From positions 1-64,000 of the forward strand of contig JACKJU010000009.1 in the NCBI GenBank assembly GCA_020637805.1: a DNA stretch of 64,000 nucleotides. The letters are read 5' to 3'. The DNA comes from Nitratireductor sp. (lineage in GTDB: Bacteria > Pseudomonadota > Alphaproteobacteria > Rhizobiales > Rhizobiaceae). Of this stretch, positions 33,128 through 41,721 are shown in pieces. The notes under the pieces were generated by a model that made no database searches, was not told the origin of the DNA, and saw only the letters and a program-made list of their open reading frames with translations. The position numbers were made by a program, and so were the translations under genes. Each line of letters opens with the position of its first letter. Positions within the stretch are counted from its first letter, which is position 1.

Positions 33128-34684
33128 ATGGCGAAAGCAACGACCACCAAGGCGACCGCCGCAAAGGCGCCGGCAAAGAAGGCTCCGGCCAAAAAGCCCG
33201 CCGCAAGCAAGACGGCCGCTGCCAAAACCGCAACCGCGTCGAAATCGGCATCAGCCGGTACCGGCAAGGTGACGCAGGTCATCGGCGCCGTTGTCGACGT
33301 GCAGTTCACCGGTGAACTTCCGGAGATCCTGAACGCGCTCGAAACCGACAACAACGGCAACCGCCTGGTTCTCGAAGTCGCCCAGCACCTGGGTGAAAAC
33401 ACCGTCCGCACGATTGCAATGGACTCCACCGAGGGTCTCGTCCGCGGCCAGCCCGTCGCTGACACCGGCAGCCCGATCGAGGTTCCGGTTGGCGACGAAA
33501 CGCTCGGCCGCATCATGAACGTCATCGGCGAGCCGGTTGACGAAATCGGACCGATCAAGACAAAAGCCAAGCGCGCCATTCACCAGCCGGCTCCGGAATA
33601 TGTGGAGCAGTCCACCGAAGCCGAGATCCTGGTCACGGGCATCAAGGTCATCGACCTTCTGGCTCCGTACGCCAAGGGCGGCAAGATCGGCCTGTTCGGC
33701 GGCGCAGGCGTCGGCAAGACCGTTCTCATCATGGAACTGATCAACAACGTCGCAAAGGCGCATGGCGGTTACTCCGTGTTCGCCGGTGTGGGCGAGCGTA
33801 CCCGCGAGGGCAACGACCTTTACTGGGAAATGATCGAATCCGGCGTGAACAAGGACCCGCACGAGCATGGTGGTTCCGCTGCCGGCTCCAAGGCTGCCCT
33901 TGTCTACGGCCAGATGAACGAGCCTCCGGGTGCACGTGCCCGCGTCGCGCTGACCGGCCTGACCGTGGCAGAACATTTCCGCGATGGCGGACAGGACGTT
34001 CTGTTCTTCGTGGACAACATCTTCCGCTTCACCCAGGCAGGTTCGGAAGTGTCGGCACTTCTCGGCCGTATTCCTTCGGCCGTGGGCTATCAGCCGACCC
34101 TGGCAACCGACATGGGTGCGATGCAGGAACGCATCACCACCACGACCAAGGGTTCCATCACCTCGGTTCAGGCCGTTTACGTCCCGGCGGACGACCTTAC
34201 CGACCCGGCACCGGCATCCACCTTTGCCCACCTCGACGCAACGACGGTTCTGTCGCGCTCGATCGCGGAAAAAGGCATCTATCCGGCTGTTGACCCGCTC
34301 GACTCCACCTCGCGCATGCTCGACCCGATGATCATCGGTGAGGAGCACTACAAGGTGGCCCGTGACGTGCAGGAAGTGCTGCAGCGCTACAAGGCCCTGC
34401 AGGACATCATCGCGATCCTGGGCATGGACGAGCTTTCCGAGGAAGACAAGCTGGCAGTTGCCCGCGCCCGCAAGATCGAGCGCTTCCTGTCGCAGCCCTT
34501 CTTCGTGGCAGAGGTCTTCACCGGTTCGCCCGGCAAGCTGGTCCCGCTGGAAGACACGATCAAGAGTTTCCGCGATCTGGTCGACGGCAAATACGACCAT
34601 CTGCCGGAAGCTGCCTTCTATCTCGTCGGTTCCATCGAGGAAGCTGTCGAGAAGGCACAGAAAATGGCTGCCGAGGCTGCGTAA
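33128..34684 (+). CDS. atpD: ATP synthase F1 beta subunit with Ala/Lys-rich N-terminal extension
   Basis: Catalytic subunit, 518 residues. Walker A GGAGVGKTVLI, catalytic Glu in GVGERTREGNDLY, and the DELSEEDK loop are all present. Residues 1-46 are a low-complexity extension of Ala, Lys, Thr and Pro (KAPAKKAPAKKPAASKTAA) absent from E. coli AtpD; related rhizobial proteins carry similar tails. The core begins GTGKVTQVIGAVVDVQF. The start at 33128, 17 nt after atpG with GGAGAG upstream, includes the extension. Confidence 0.98.
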   Translation: MAKATTTKATAAKAPAKKAPAKKPAASKTAAAKTATASKSASAGTGKVTQVIGAVVDVQFTGELPEILNALETDNNGNRLVLEVAQHLGENTVRTIAMDSTEGLVRGQPVADTGSPIEVPVGDETLGRIMNVIGEPVDEIGPIKTKAKRAIHQPAPEYVEQSTEAEILVTGIKVIDLLAPYAKGGKIGLFGGAGVGKTVLIMELINNVAKAHGGYSVFAGVGERTREGNDLYWEMIESGVNKDPHEHGGSAAGSKAALVYGQMNEPPGARARVALTGLTVAEHFRDGGQDVLFFVDNIFRFTQAGSEVSALLGRIPSAVGYQPTLATDMGAMQERITTTTKGSITSVQAVYVPADDLTDPAPASTFAHLDATTVLSRSIAEKGIYPAVDPLDSTSRMLDPMIIGEEHYKVARDVQEVLQRYKALQDIIAILGMDELSEEDKLAVARARKIERFLSQPFFVAEVFTGSPGKLVPLEDTIKSFRDLVDGKYDHLPEAAFYLVGSIEEAVEKAQKMAAEAA

Positions 34685-34735
34685 GCAGCCCGGCCCGCCC
34701 GCAAATCTGCGTCACAGGCAAACAGGATTTAACCA

Positions 34736-35143
34736 ATGGCAACGCCGTTTTCCTTCGAACTGGTCTCCCCCGAGAAGCAGCTCGTCACCGGCGAGGCGCT
34801 GGATGTGACCGTGCCCGGCACGGAAGGCTATTTCCAGGTTCTCGCAAACCACGCACCGCTGATGTCGACCATCAAGCCGGGTGTTGTGGAAGTGACCATG
34901 AGTGACAATTCGTCCCACAAATACGTCGTGTTTGGCGGTTTTGCGGATGTCTCTCCTGCCGGTTGCACCATTCTCGCCGAGAGCGCGACCCATGTCGACG
35001 ATCTCAACCGCGCAGAACTCGAGCGCCGCATCCAGGAAGCCCGTGAGGATATCAACGATGCAAAGGACGAACACGCCAAGATGCGTGCCGAGGACTATCT
35101 GCATCAACTGACAACACTGCAGGGCGCCATCTTGCCGGCTTGA
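34736..35143 (+). CDS. atpC: ATP synthase F1 epsilon subunit
   Basis: Regulatory rotor subunit, 135 residues. The N-terminal beta-sandwich has FELVSPEKQLVTGEA, VPGTEGYFQVLANHAPLMS and FGGFADVSPAGCTILAE; the C-terminal two-helix part (DLNRAELERRIQEAREDI) is present, so autoinhibition is possible. Last gene of the operon; a strong terminator follows. Confidence 0.97.
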   Translation: MATPFSFELVSPEKQLVTGEALDVTVPGTEGYFQVLANHAPLMSTIKPGVVEVTMSDNSSHKYVVFGGFADVSPAGCTILAESATHVDDLNRAELERRIQEAREDINDAKDEHAKMRAEDYLHQLTTLQGAILPA

Positions 35144-35175
35144 CGTGGTCGCGATGGCAATTGTGAATGAATCAG

Positions 35176-35201
35176 AACGGGCCTGCGGGCCCGTTTTTTT
35201 T
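35176..35201 (+). terminator. Rho-independent terminator of the atp operon
   Basis: ACGGGCC-TGCG-GGCCCGT followed by a run of eight T residues, 33 nt after the atpC stop. A textbook terminator. Confidence 0.93.
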
Positions 35202-35248
35202 GCCCTGCGCCTTCATGCCGCTGGCGTAGTTCGCTGGTGCGAAATATG

Positions 35249-35270
35249 TTGCGTCCGGATTGAGACGCAA
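35249..35270. repeat. Inverted repeat just upstream of the HSD10-like SDR gene
   Basis: TTGCGTC (35249-35255), 8-nt spacer, GACGCAA (35264-35270), ending 19 nt before the SDR start. It could be a regulator site or an mRNA leader hairpin. Confidence 0.35.
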
Positions 35271-35289
35271 GCTTACCGGGAGTGTTCCA

Positions 35290-36051
35290 ATGAAACTTGA
35301 TCAAACCGTAGCCGTGATTACAGGCGGTGCATCTGGACTTGGCGAAGCCACCGTCCGCAATTTCGTGGAAGGCGGCGCGCGTGTCGCGATCTTCGACATG
35401 AATGCGGAAAAGGGTGAGCAGGTTGCCAGCGAACTTGGTGACGCTGCCATATTCTGCGCGGTGAATGTGACTGATGAGAACTCGATTGCATCAGGTGTTG
35501 CTGCGACGATGGAGAAGTTCGGCAAGATAAATGCCAACGTCAACTGCGCCGGCATCGGTGTGGCCATGAAGACGATGGGCAAGGAAGGGCCGCATACGCT
35601 TGACCTGTTCAAGAAGGTCATCGACATCAACCTCGTCGGGACCTTCAACACTTTCCGTCTGTGCGTGGAGCAGATGGCGAAGAACGAGCCGAACAGCGAG
35701 GGTGAGCGCGGGGTGATCGTCAACACCGCCTCCGTTGCGGCGTTCGACGGCCAGAAGGGCCAGGTTGCGTATTCGGCTTCGAAGGGCGGTATTGTCGGGA
35801 TGACACTGCCCGTGGCACGTGACCTTGCGTTCTACGGCATCCGCATCTGCACGATCGCGCCGGGCCTGTTCTACACGCCGCTGTTCGAGGGTCTCGGGCA
35901 GGAAGTGGTCGACAGTCTCTCGGCACAGGTTACCTTCCCGAAACGCCTCGGTTCACCTGCAGAATACGGTCAGCTTGCGCGCAATATCGTCGAAAGCCCG
36001 TATCTCAACGGCGAAACGATCCGCATCGATGGCGCCATTCGCCTCCCTTGA
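35290..36051 (+). CDS. 3-hydroxyacyl-CoA dehydrogenase type-2-like SDR (HSD10 family)
   Basis: 253 residues. Cofactor motif TGGASGLG, NCAGIGVAMKT, catalytic NTASVAAFDGQ and AYSASKGGIVGMTLPVARDL, and IAPGLFYTPLFEGL, which together are the pattern of the HSD17B10/short-chain 3-hydroxyacyl-CoA dehydrogenase branch. Those enzymes act in isoleucine and short fatty-acyl breakdown. The ATG at 35290 gives the normal start MKLDQTVAVITGG; GGGAG lies upstream. Confidence 0.88.
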   Translation: MKLDQTVAVITGGASGLGEATVRNFVEGGARVAIFDMNAEKGEQVASELGDAAIFCAVNVTDENSIASGVAATMEKFGKINANVNCAGIGVAMKTMGKEGPHTLDLFKKVIDINLVGTFNTFRLCVEQMAKNEPNSEGERGVIVNTASVAAFDGQKGQVAYSASKGGIVGMTLPVARDLAFYGIRICTIAPGLFYTPLFEGLGQEVVDSLSAQVTFPKRLGSPAEYGQLARNIVESPYLNGETIRIDGAIRLP

Positions 36052-36066
36052 GGCAAGTGCGTCATT

Positions 36067-36900
36067 TCATCCGTGACCGAACAGGGTGCGGCAGATCGGT
36101 GAATCGGGATCTGCCAGCCCATCCGTCACGGTGAAGTGGTTCTTGTTTGCCTCTTCGACGAGACGAATCTGTGCGCCAAGGCCGTGCCAGACATTGGCAA
36201 GCAACTGGTTGTGCCGGACGAATTCGAACAATTCGGACTGGCCTGCCCAGCAGACCATGCGCAGCCCGTCCATGGGTTCCAGCAGAGCCGGACTTTCGCT
36301 CGCAGCCTCCCCGGCATCAAGCTGCAGGGTCTCGTTGATATTGAGGCGCAGCAGCGGACGCAGATCCGTAACCGGAGATATTGCCATTGCAAGGCGGATG
36401 CGTTCGCGAACATTCGCTGGCAGGGGCGAGTTTGAGCAGACCATGCGCGCGGCGAGATGTCCGCCGGCGGAATGGCCTGCGAGACGGATAGGCCCGTCAT
36501 GCTGACTGGCGGCGTGGATAACCGCTTCGCCAACCTCCCGCGTGATCCCTGAAATGCGAATGTCCGGACACAGCGTGTAGGAGGGCATGGCGACCGAATA
36601 GCCGCGTTCCAGTGCGCCATGGGCCAGATGGGACCACATGTCCCTGGAGAAGCGGCGCCAGTAGCCGCCATGAACGAAAATGAACAGTCCGCGGGAATCG
36701 CCTGCAGGTTCGAAGAAATCCGTCCTGTTCCGTTCACCTGGCCCATAGGAGACGTCCAACCGGGCGCGTCCTTCGCTTGCGAGTTTTTCCCTGTATTCCT
36801 GCGCAAGTACCGGCAGCCGGGCAATCGTGCCTTCAGCATCGGGAACATGATCGATATTTGAATAGGCGTCGTCCCAGTCGGTGACCGGAAAATACTGCAT
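36067..36900 (-). CDS. Alpha/beta hydrolase, kynurenine-formamidase-like
   Basis: 277 residues. HGGYW (77-81) is the oxyanion-hole motif HGGxW of arylformamidases and related esterases; the nucleophile Ser144 is in AGHSAGGHLA, and the likely catalytic His is in NKNHFTV. The N-terminus YSNIDHVPDA resembles the family. It could hydrolyse N-formylkynurenine, but no tryptophan-degradation genes adjoin it. It is convergent with the HSD10-like gene, 15 nt apart. Confidence 0.85.
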   Translation of the reverse strand: MQYFPVTDWDDAYSNIDHVPDAEGTIARLPVLAQEYREKLASEGRARLDVSYGPGERNRTDFFEPAGDSRGLFIFVHGGYWRRFSRDMWSHLAHGALERGYSVAMPSYTLCPDIRISGITREVGEAVIHAASQHDGPIRLAGHSAGGHLAARMVCSNSPLPANVRERIRLAMAISPVTDLRPLLRLNINETLQLDAGEAASESPALLEPMDGLRMVCWAGQSELFEFVRHNQLLANVWHGLGAQIRLVEEANKNHFTVTDGLADPDSPICRTLFGHG

Positions 36901-36998
36901 CGTTTCTTACCCCGGTTGAGCCATGCACGGCGTTGGTGATTGCCTTTGGCTGCGGATTCGGATTTTGTTCCGGCAATCAATCAGAAAAGGAATTTGCC

Positions 36999-37466
36999 AT
37001 GACGGGAGCAATCGAGACAAGGCTGAAGGAACTGGGAATCGAGCTTGCAGAGCCGCCAAGACCCGTGGCCAGCTATGTGGGCTTCGTTCAGACGGGAAAC
37101 CTGGTTTTCGTTTCCGGCCAGTTGCCGCTTGCCGATGGCAAGTTGCTGCATGAGGGACTGGTGGGACGCGATGTTTCGCCGGAGCAGGGCGCGGAAGCGG
37201 CCAGGCAATGCGCCATCAACCTGCTTGCCCAGGCAAGACAGGCATGTGGCGGAGACTTGGACCGGATCGTCCGATGCGTTCGTCTCGGCGGATTCGTGGC
37301 CTCGACGCCTGATTTTACCGGCCATCCCCAGGTGATCAATGGTGCTTCAAATCTGATCGGTGAAGCGCTGGGTGAAAAAGGTGTTCATGCCCGTGCGGCA
37401 GTAGGCGTGGCGGCGCTGCCGCTCAACGCATGCGTCGAGATAGAGGCAATATTCGAGATCGAATGA
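36999..37466 (+). CDS. RidA/YjgF family protein
   Basis: 155 residues. SYVGFVQTGNLVFVSGQLP near the N-terminus and VHARAAVGVAALPLNACVEIEAI at the C-terminus mark the Rid fold; Arg132 matches the catalytic Arg105 of E. coli RidA by position in the motif. Such proteins hydrolyse reactive enamines/imines formed by PLP enzymes. The ATG at 36999 follows AAAAGGAA; the frame open to 36933 is not used. Divergent from the hydrolase gene. Confidence 0.9.
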   Translation: MTGAIETRLKELGIELAEPPRPVASYVGFVQTGNLVFVSGQLPLADGKLLHEGLVGRDVSPEQGAEAARQCAINLLAQARQACGGDLDRIVRCVRLGGFVASTPDFTGHPQVINGASNLIGEALGEKGVHARAAVGVAALPLNACVEIEAIFEIE

Positions 37467-37606
37467 GGGCGAGGGTCAGGTAGCGTCAGACTGCTACGAT
37501 TCGATGATACCGCCCGGCAATTCGATGCAAGGCGAATGCCTTGCGCTGGGTGAGGACATGATCCGCTGGGCGGATACAGGCAGGAAAACAAAGGCAGACC
37601 GGGAAA

Positions 37607-37693
37607 TGGTGCCCCTGGCCGGGATCGAACCAGCACGCCCGCAAGGGCAACGGATTTTGAATCCGTCGCGTCTACCAATTCCGCCACAGGGGC
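37607..37693 (-). tRNA. tRNA-Leu (anticodon CAA)
   Basis: An 87-nt tRNA on the minus strand. The acceptor stem GCCCCTG pairs with CAGGGGC, followed by A and an encoded CCA. The D-loop has GGTAGACGCG, the anticodon stem-loop is ACGGA-TTCAAAA-TCCGT with anticodon CAA, and the long variable arm TGCCCTTGCGGGCGT is typical of class II leucine tRNAs. The T-loop is GGTTCGATCCC. It reads codon UUG. Confidence 0.97.
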
Positions 37694-37703
37694 ACACGCG
37701 CGC

Positions 37704-37732
37704 ATCTAGCTTGACGGCCCGCAGCCGGTCAA
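37704..37732 (-). promoter_or_regulatory. Promoter of tRNA-Leu
   Basis: On the minus strand, TTGACC (37732-37727), a 17-nt spacer and CTAGAT (37709-37704), 10 nt before the mature 5' end of the tRNA. Position and spacing are ideal. Confidence 0.75.
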
Positions 37733-37869
37733 CCGAAAAGCTGACTGACCTTGTTGATTTGAACACATCTCCCGCCTTGTGGCGCGCGCGACAATCCCCT
37801 AAACGGAACGGAAGTTTGCGACGGTTTTCTTGAAACCGGGTACGAGTCGAACTGGCAGGGAAACGCCAA

Positions 37870-38472
37870 ATGTTTACCGCAATCAGCCGCTGGATAAGAG
37901 CACTCTATGATTGGGTGTTCTCGCTTGCGCGGCACAGGCATGCCAATGCTGCGCTGTTTGGCGTTTCGTTCGCCGAGAGTTCCTTCTTTCCTATTCCGCC
38001 GGACGTGATGCTCATACCAATGGTGCTCGCTGACCGGAAGCGGTGGATGTTCTATGCAACGATCTGTACCGTCGCCTCGATCATCGGTGCCTTTGCGGGC
38101 TACGCGATCGGTGCCTTTTTCTATGACGCGGTCGGTCAGCCGATCCTTGCGCTCTATGGCAAGGAAGATGCGTTCGATCGTGTGGCGGAGTGGTACAACA
38201 CCTGGGGCGGCTGGGGCGTTCTTTTCGCGGCGGTGACCCCGTTTCCGTACAAGGTGCTGACGATTTTCTCCGGTGCAACGGGCCTAAATCTTGCCGTGTT
38301 TGCCGTGGTCAGTGTGATTGGTCGGGGGCTGCGGTTCTTTCTGGTATCGTGGCTGCTATATCGTTTCGGAGCGCCCATCCAGACCTTCATCGAGCGGCGG
38401 CTAAGCCTCATGTTCACGATTGCGGTCGTGCTTCTCATTGGTGGCTTCGTTGCGGTCAAATACGTCTTCTAG
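37870..38472 (+). CDS. YqaA family membrane protein (DedA/VTT superfamily)
   Basis: 200 residues with about five hydrophobic segments. FAESSFFPIPPDVMLIPM and the re-entrant-loop segment FAAVTPFPYKVLTIFSGATG are the conserved blocks of YqaA, which belongs to the VTT/DedA superfamily implicated in lipid scrambling or carrier recycling in the inner membrane. dsbB starts 10 nt after its stop, so the two are likely cotranscribed. Confidence 0.9.
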   Translation: MFTAISRWIRALYDWVFSLARHRHANAALFGVSFAESSFFPIPPDVMLIPMVLADRKRWMFYATICTVASIIGAFAGYAIGAFFYDAVGQPILALYGKEDAFDRVAEWYNTWGGWGVLFAAVTPFPYKVLTIFSGATGLNLAVFAVVSVIGRGLRFFLVSWLLYRFGAPIQTFIERRLSLMFTIAVVLLIGGFVAVKYVF

Positions 38473-38482
38473 GAATATTGCG

Positions 38483-39007
38483 ATGAATTTTTCTGCTGAA
38501 ACCGGTGACCTGCAACGCAAGACGGCACTGGTGGTCTTCGCGGGCATGGCTGCTGCAATACTGGCAGTGCAGGGCTTTGAACATATTGGCGGCTACATCC
38601 CCTGCAAGCTCTGCCTCGAACAGCGGCAACCCTATTATGCAGGCATGCCGCTCATGCTTGTTGCAGCAGTGTCGGCATGGCGTGGCTGGCCGGCAACGGT
38701 GACGCGCGGTCTTCTGATCATCGGCGGCCTTCTCATGCTCTATACAGCATCGGTTGGTGTGTACCAATCTGGTGCCGAATGGGGCTGGTGGCCGGGTCCG
38801 ACGGACTGCGGCGCAGTCGCGGGCGGGGATGTAACCAATGCGGGCGACCTGCTTAGTCAGCTGGTCGAAAAGAAGGCCCCATCCTGCGATGTGGCTGCGG
38901 GCCGGTTTCTCGGCCTTTCCTTTGCAGGCTGGAACGTTCTGGCAGGCCTCGGGATCGCGGCGATAGCCTTCCTTGGAGGCTTCGGCAAGGCCAACGCGAA
39001 ATCCTGA
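38483..39007 (+). CDS. dsbB: Disulfide bond formation protein DsbB
   Basis: 174-residue inner-membrane protein with four transmembrane helices. The quinone-linked CxxC is IPCKLC (Cys41, Cys44), and the periplasmic loop carries the second cysteine pair (PTDCGA and PSCDVA). DsbB re-oxidises DsbA using quinones. The ATG at 38483 has AGGAAT upstream; a longer frame from 38420 would overlap the yqaA-like gene. Confidence 0.93.
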   Translation: MNFSAETGDLQRKTALVVFAGMAAAILAVQGFEHIGGYIPCKLCLEQRQPYYAGMPLMLVAAVSAWRGWPATVTRGLLIIGGLLMLYTASVGVYQSGAEWGWWPGPTDCGAVAGGDVTNAGDLLSQLVEKKAPSCDVAAGRFLGLSFAGWNVLAGLGIAAIAFLGGFGKANAKS

Positions 39008-39026
39008 CCGCAAATCTGGCGCAAAC

Positions 39027-39584
39027 TCACGGTTCCAGTTCGGAATCCCAGTAGAGAAAATCCATCCAGCTTTCATGCAGGTGGTTGGGAGGGAACCTGC
39101 GCCCGTTGCGGTGCAGGTCCTCGATGGTCGGCATGACCGGCTTCATCGCGGGCCACATCCTGGCCTGTGCAGGAAGCTTGTTGGCCTTGCGAAGATTGCA
39201 GGGCGAGCACGCGGCGCAAACGTTTTCCCATGTCGTCTGACCGCCCTTGGAGCGGGGGATGACATGATCGAAGGTAAGTTCTTCCGGAGAGCCGCAATAC
39301 TGGCACTTGAACTGGTCGCGAAGGAAGACGTTGAAGCGCGTGAAAGCCGGGTGACGGTTGGGCCGGATGTAGTTCTTGAGACAGACCACGCTGGGCAGTT
39401 TCATCTCAAGGCTCGGGCTGGTCACCACGTGCTCGTATTCGGCGACGATATTCACCCGGTCGAGGAAGACGGCCTTGATTGCATCCTGCCACGACCAAAG
39501 CGACAAGGGGTAATAACTCAACGGCCGATAGTCGGCGTTCAGTACCAATGCCGGATGTGCATCCGGCGAAAACCCGATCGACAA
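39027..39584 (-). CDS. HNH endonuclease family protein
   Basis: 185 residues. Starts SIGFSPDAHPALVLNADYRPL; the HNH zinc-finger core is CQYCGSPEEL followed by TFDHVIPRSKGGQTTWENV and CSPCNLRK, with both zinc CxxC pairs and the HNH His/Asn present. This conserved stand-alone HNH family is widespread in alphaproteobacteria and is not linked to a methylase here. The start is a TTG at 39584 preceded by AGGGAGA. It may act in repair or DNA degradation; substrate unknown. Confidence 0.9.
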   Translation of the reverse strand: MSIGFSPDAHPALVLNADYRPLSYYPLSLWSWQDAIKAVFLDRVNIVAEYEHVVTSPSLEMKLPSVVCLKNYIRPNRHPAFTRFNVFLRDQFKCQYCGSPEELTFDHVIPRSKGGQTTWENVCAACSPCNLRKANKLPAQARMWPAMKPVMPTIEDLHRNGRRFPPNHLHESWMDFLYWDSELEP

Positions 39585-39734
39585 GGAGCGTCTCCCTTTT
39601 CCGATTCGTGTCCGTCGGTGCCGTTATGATTAGTCATTGATACAGTTTTGTGAAGCCACTTTATGCACGCCGTTCCACTGGAAAGAGGCTGGTTTTCGCA
39701 GTGCCGCCGGCACCGTCCGTGGCGGTACCGGTGT

Positions 39735-40370
39735 TCACGGCATGGCGTCGCGCCGTTTTTCGACGGCGTAATAGGCCCAGAGCAGCCGCGCTGCCACACC
39801 ACGCCAGGGAGACCACTGCGCCGCAAGTTCGCGTGCCAGGCCGTGGTCCGGTCGTTCATCCAGCGCGAGCGCAATGCGGATCGCTTCCTGAAGAGCCAGA
39901 TCGCCAGCCGGGAACACGTCGGCATGTCCAGCGCAAAAGAGAAGATAGACCTCTGCCGTCCAGGGGCCGATACCCTTGACGGACGTCATGCGCGAGATTG
40001 CGTCTTCAACTGGGAGTTCGCAAACCGACGACAGATCCAGTTCGCCACAGCCGATCGCGTTGCTCACGCCGGCGAGCGTGCGCTGTTTGGGACGCGAGAG
40101 ACCGATGGTGCGCCAGACTTCCTCACCGGCTTCCAGAAATGCTGAAGGTTCGAGAGGTACGACGTGCTGGCGCATCCGCGAAAAGATGGCATCGGCGCTT
40201 GCCTTGGAGACCTGTTGCGAGACGATGATCCCGGCCAGACCGGCAAAGCCCGGCTCGGAAAGACGAAGGGGTACTTCGCCCGCCGTCTCGATTACCGGCT
40301 GCAAACGCGGGTCCGACCTGGCCAGCTCGTCCAGTCCGGTTTTTATATCCGAGTGACTCCTGATCCTCAT
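39735..40370 (-). CDS. DNA-3-methyladenine glycosylase II (AlkA-like)
   Basis: 211-residue HhH-GPD base-excision glycosylase. The helix-hairpin-helix is VKGIGPWTAEVYLLF, followed by PAGDLALQEA, which carries the catalytic Asp. QQVSKASADAIFSRM is the conserved helix nearby. The N-terminal domain of E. coli AlkA is missing, as in many short members. The ATG at 40370 is supported because upstream frame runs into the divergent gluQ region. Confidence 0.92.
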   Translation of the reverse strand: MRIRSHSDIKTGLDELARSDPRLQPVIETAGEVPLRLSEPGFAGLAGIIVSQQVSKASADAIFSRMRQHVVPLEPSAFLEAGEEVWRTIGLSRPKQRTLAGVSNAIGCGELDLSSVCELPVEDAISRMTSVKGIGPWTAEVYLLFCAGHADVFPAGDLALQEAIRIALALDERPDHGLARELAAQWSPWRGVAARLLWAYYAVEKRRDAMP

Positions 40371-40488
40371 TGAATTCCGGCTTGTCCTTCGTAGACGGCA
40401 GTGCTTGACACCTGATACGGCGACACGCCATCTGAGACGGGATGGCGTCGGGTTTTCAGGATGCGAGGCAGCAAGAGTGACAGGAAGC

Positions 40489-41373
40489 ATGGCAGGCAGG
40501 CAACCCATTTTCCGCTTTGCGCCGTCGCCGAACGGGCGGCTGCACCTCGGCCATGCCTATTCGGCGCTCCTCAACCTGCGGATGGCAAGGGCAACCGGCG
40601 GCAGGATGCTGTTGCGCATCGAGGATACGGACACCGTGCGATGCACGCCTGCCCATGAGAGGGCCATGCTCGAAGACCTTGAGTGGATCGGCTTCGAATG
40701 GGACGAGCCGCCACTACGCCAGTCTGAGCATTTCGACCGCTATCGCGATTTCGCGGAGACCCTTCAGATCGAGAATCTTGCCTATCCCGCCTTCATGAGC
40801 CGGTCGGAAATACGCGAACGGGTGGCGCTTGAGGAAAGCGGCGGGGTCGAGTGGCCGCGTGATCCCGATGGTGCTCCAGTCTATCCGGGAGACGAGCGAG
40901 ACTGGAGTGAGGCACATCGCGAAAGCATGATCATGTCCGGGGCGCCCTACGCATTGCGGCTCGATTCCCGTCGCGCCATTGCAAGGGTCGCATCCCGGCT
41001 GACGTGGGAGGAGGCCGGTGCAGGCCCGAACGGCGAGACAGGCGAGGTGGAGGCAAAGCCCGAGATCTGGGGGGATATCGTACTTGCCCGGAAGGACACG
41101 CCTGCCAGCTATCACCTGGCCTGTGTTCTGGACGATGCCTATCAGGAAGTGACGCATGTGGTGCGCGGCAGGGACCTGTTTCCTGCCACGGCGGTTCACC
41201 GCCTCCTTCAGGAACTGGCCGGGCTGGATGCGCCGGAATACTTCCATCATGACCTGATTGAAGATGCCGACGGAACCAAGCTTTCAAAGAGCAGGGGCGA
41301 TACGAGCCTTGCCGAACTCAGGCAGGCAGGTTTCCAGCCGTCCGACATCAGGCGCAAGATCGGGCTGGCCTAG
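40489..41373 (+). CDS. gluQ: Glutamyl-Q tRNA(Asp) synthetase
   Basis: 294-residue GluRS paralogue lacking the anticodon-binding domain. It charges glutamate onto queuosine in tRNA-Asp. The class I motifs are RFAPSPNGRLHLGHAYSALL (HLGH) and TKLSKSRGD (KLSKS). Length and the FPATAVHRLLQELAGL segment match GluQ rather than full GltX. ACAGGAAG precedes the ATG at 40489. Confidence 0.94.
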   Translation: MAGRQPIFRFAPSPNGRLHLGHAYSALLNLRMARATGGRMLLRIEDTDTVRCTPAHERAMLEDLEWIGFEWDEPPLRQSEHFDRYRDFAETLQIENLAYPAFMSRSEIRERVALEESGGVEWPRDPDGAPVYPGDERDWSEAHRESMIMSGAPYALRLDSRRAIARVASRLTWEEAGAGPNGETGEVEAKPEIWGDIVLARKDTPASYHLACVLDDAYQEVTHVVRGRDLFPATAVHRLLQELAGLDAPEYFHHDLIEDADGTKLSKSRGDTSLAELRQAGFQPSDIRRKIGLA

Positions 41374-41390
41374 ACTGTGTGCAACTGACC

Positions 41391-41678
41391 CTAGAGTTTG
41401 AACGCGGCCTTCGCACTGAGCGACAGGAAGAGCATGACGAGTGCCCCGCCGAATGCAATGGCAATCGTCATGGGTGGGTCCCAGTGAAACCGGTAGCCGA
41501 AGGCGTTGTAGGAATAGAGGCCCAGATAGGCGCCGACCAGAAGCATCAGCCAGTTGCCGATAACCCCGAAGGCTGCATAGCCAAGGATGCGGTCTGCGAT
41601 CCATCCGCAGATGAAGGCGCTGCAGCAGATGAAGCCGAACGATACCATCCATTGCTGGGCAGTCAGATCCGATAGCAT
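41391..41678 (-). CDS. Conserved three-helix membrane protein of unknown function, preceded by a CtrA box
   Basis: 95 residues with three hydrophobic helices (~10-30, 36-58, 70-92) joined by short loops such as YNAFGYRFHWDPP. There is a Cys pair in FICCSAFICGW. No family recognised beyond a general likeness to small glycine-rich membrane proteins. An exact TTAA-N7-TTAAC box lies 44-59 nt upstream in the same orientation, so expression may follow the cell cycle. It is convergent with gluQ, 17 nt apart. Confidence 0.7.
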   Translation of the reverse strand: MLSDLTAQQWMVSFGFICCSAFICGWIADRILGYAAFGVIGNWLMLLVGAYLGLYSYNAFGYRFHWDPPMTIAIAFGGALVMLFLSLSAKAAFKL

Positions 41679-41721
41679 GACATTTCTCCAAGATGAGAAG
41701 CCTGAATGATAAACGGAGACT

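Noticed and set aside
39027..39584. HNH endonuclease as part of a restriction, homing or phage system
   Set aside because: No methylase, intron, intein or phage packaging genes nearby; it belongs to a stand-alone family conserved in alphaproteobacteria.
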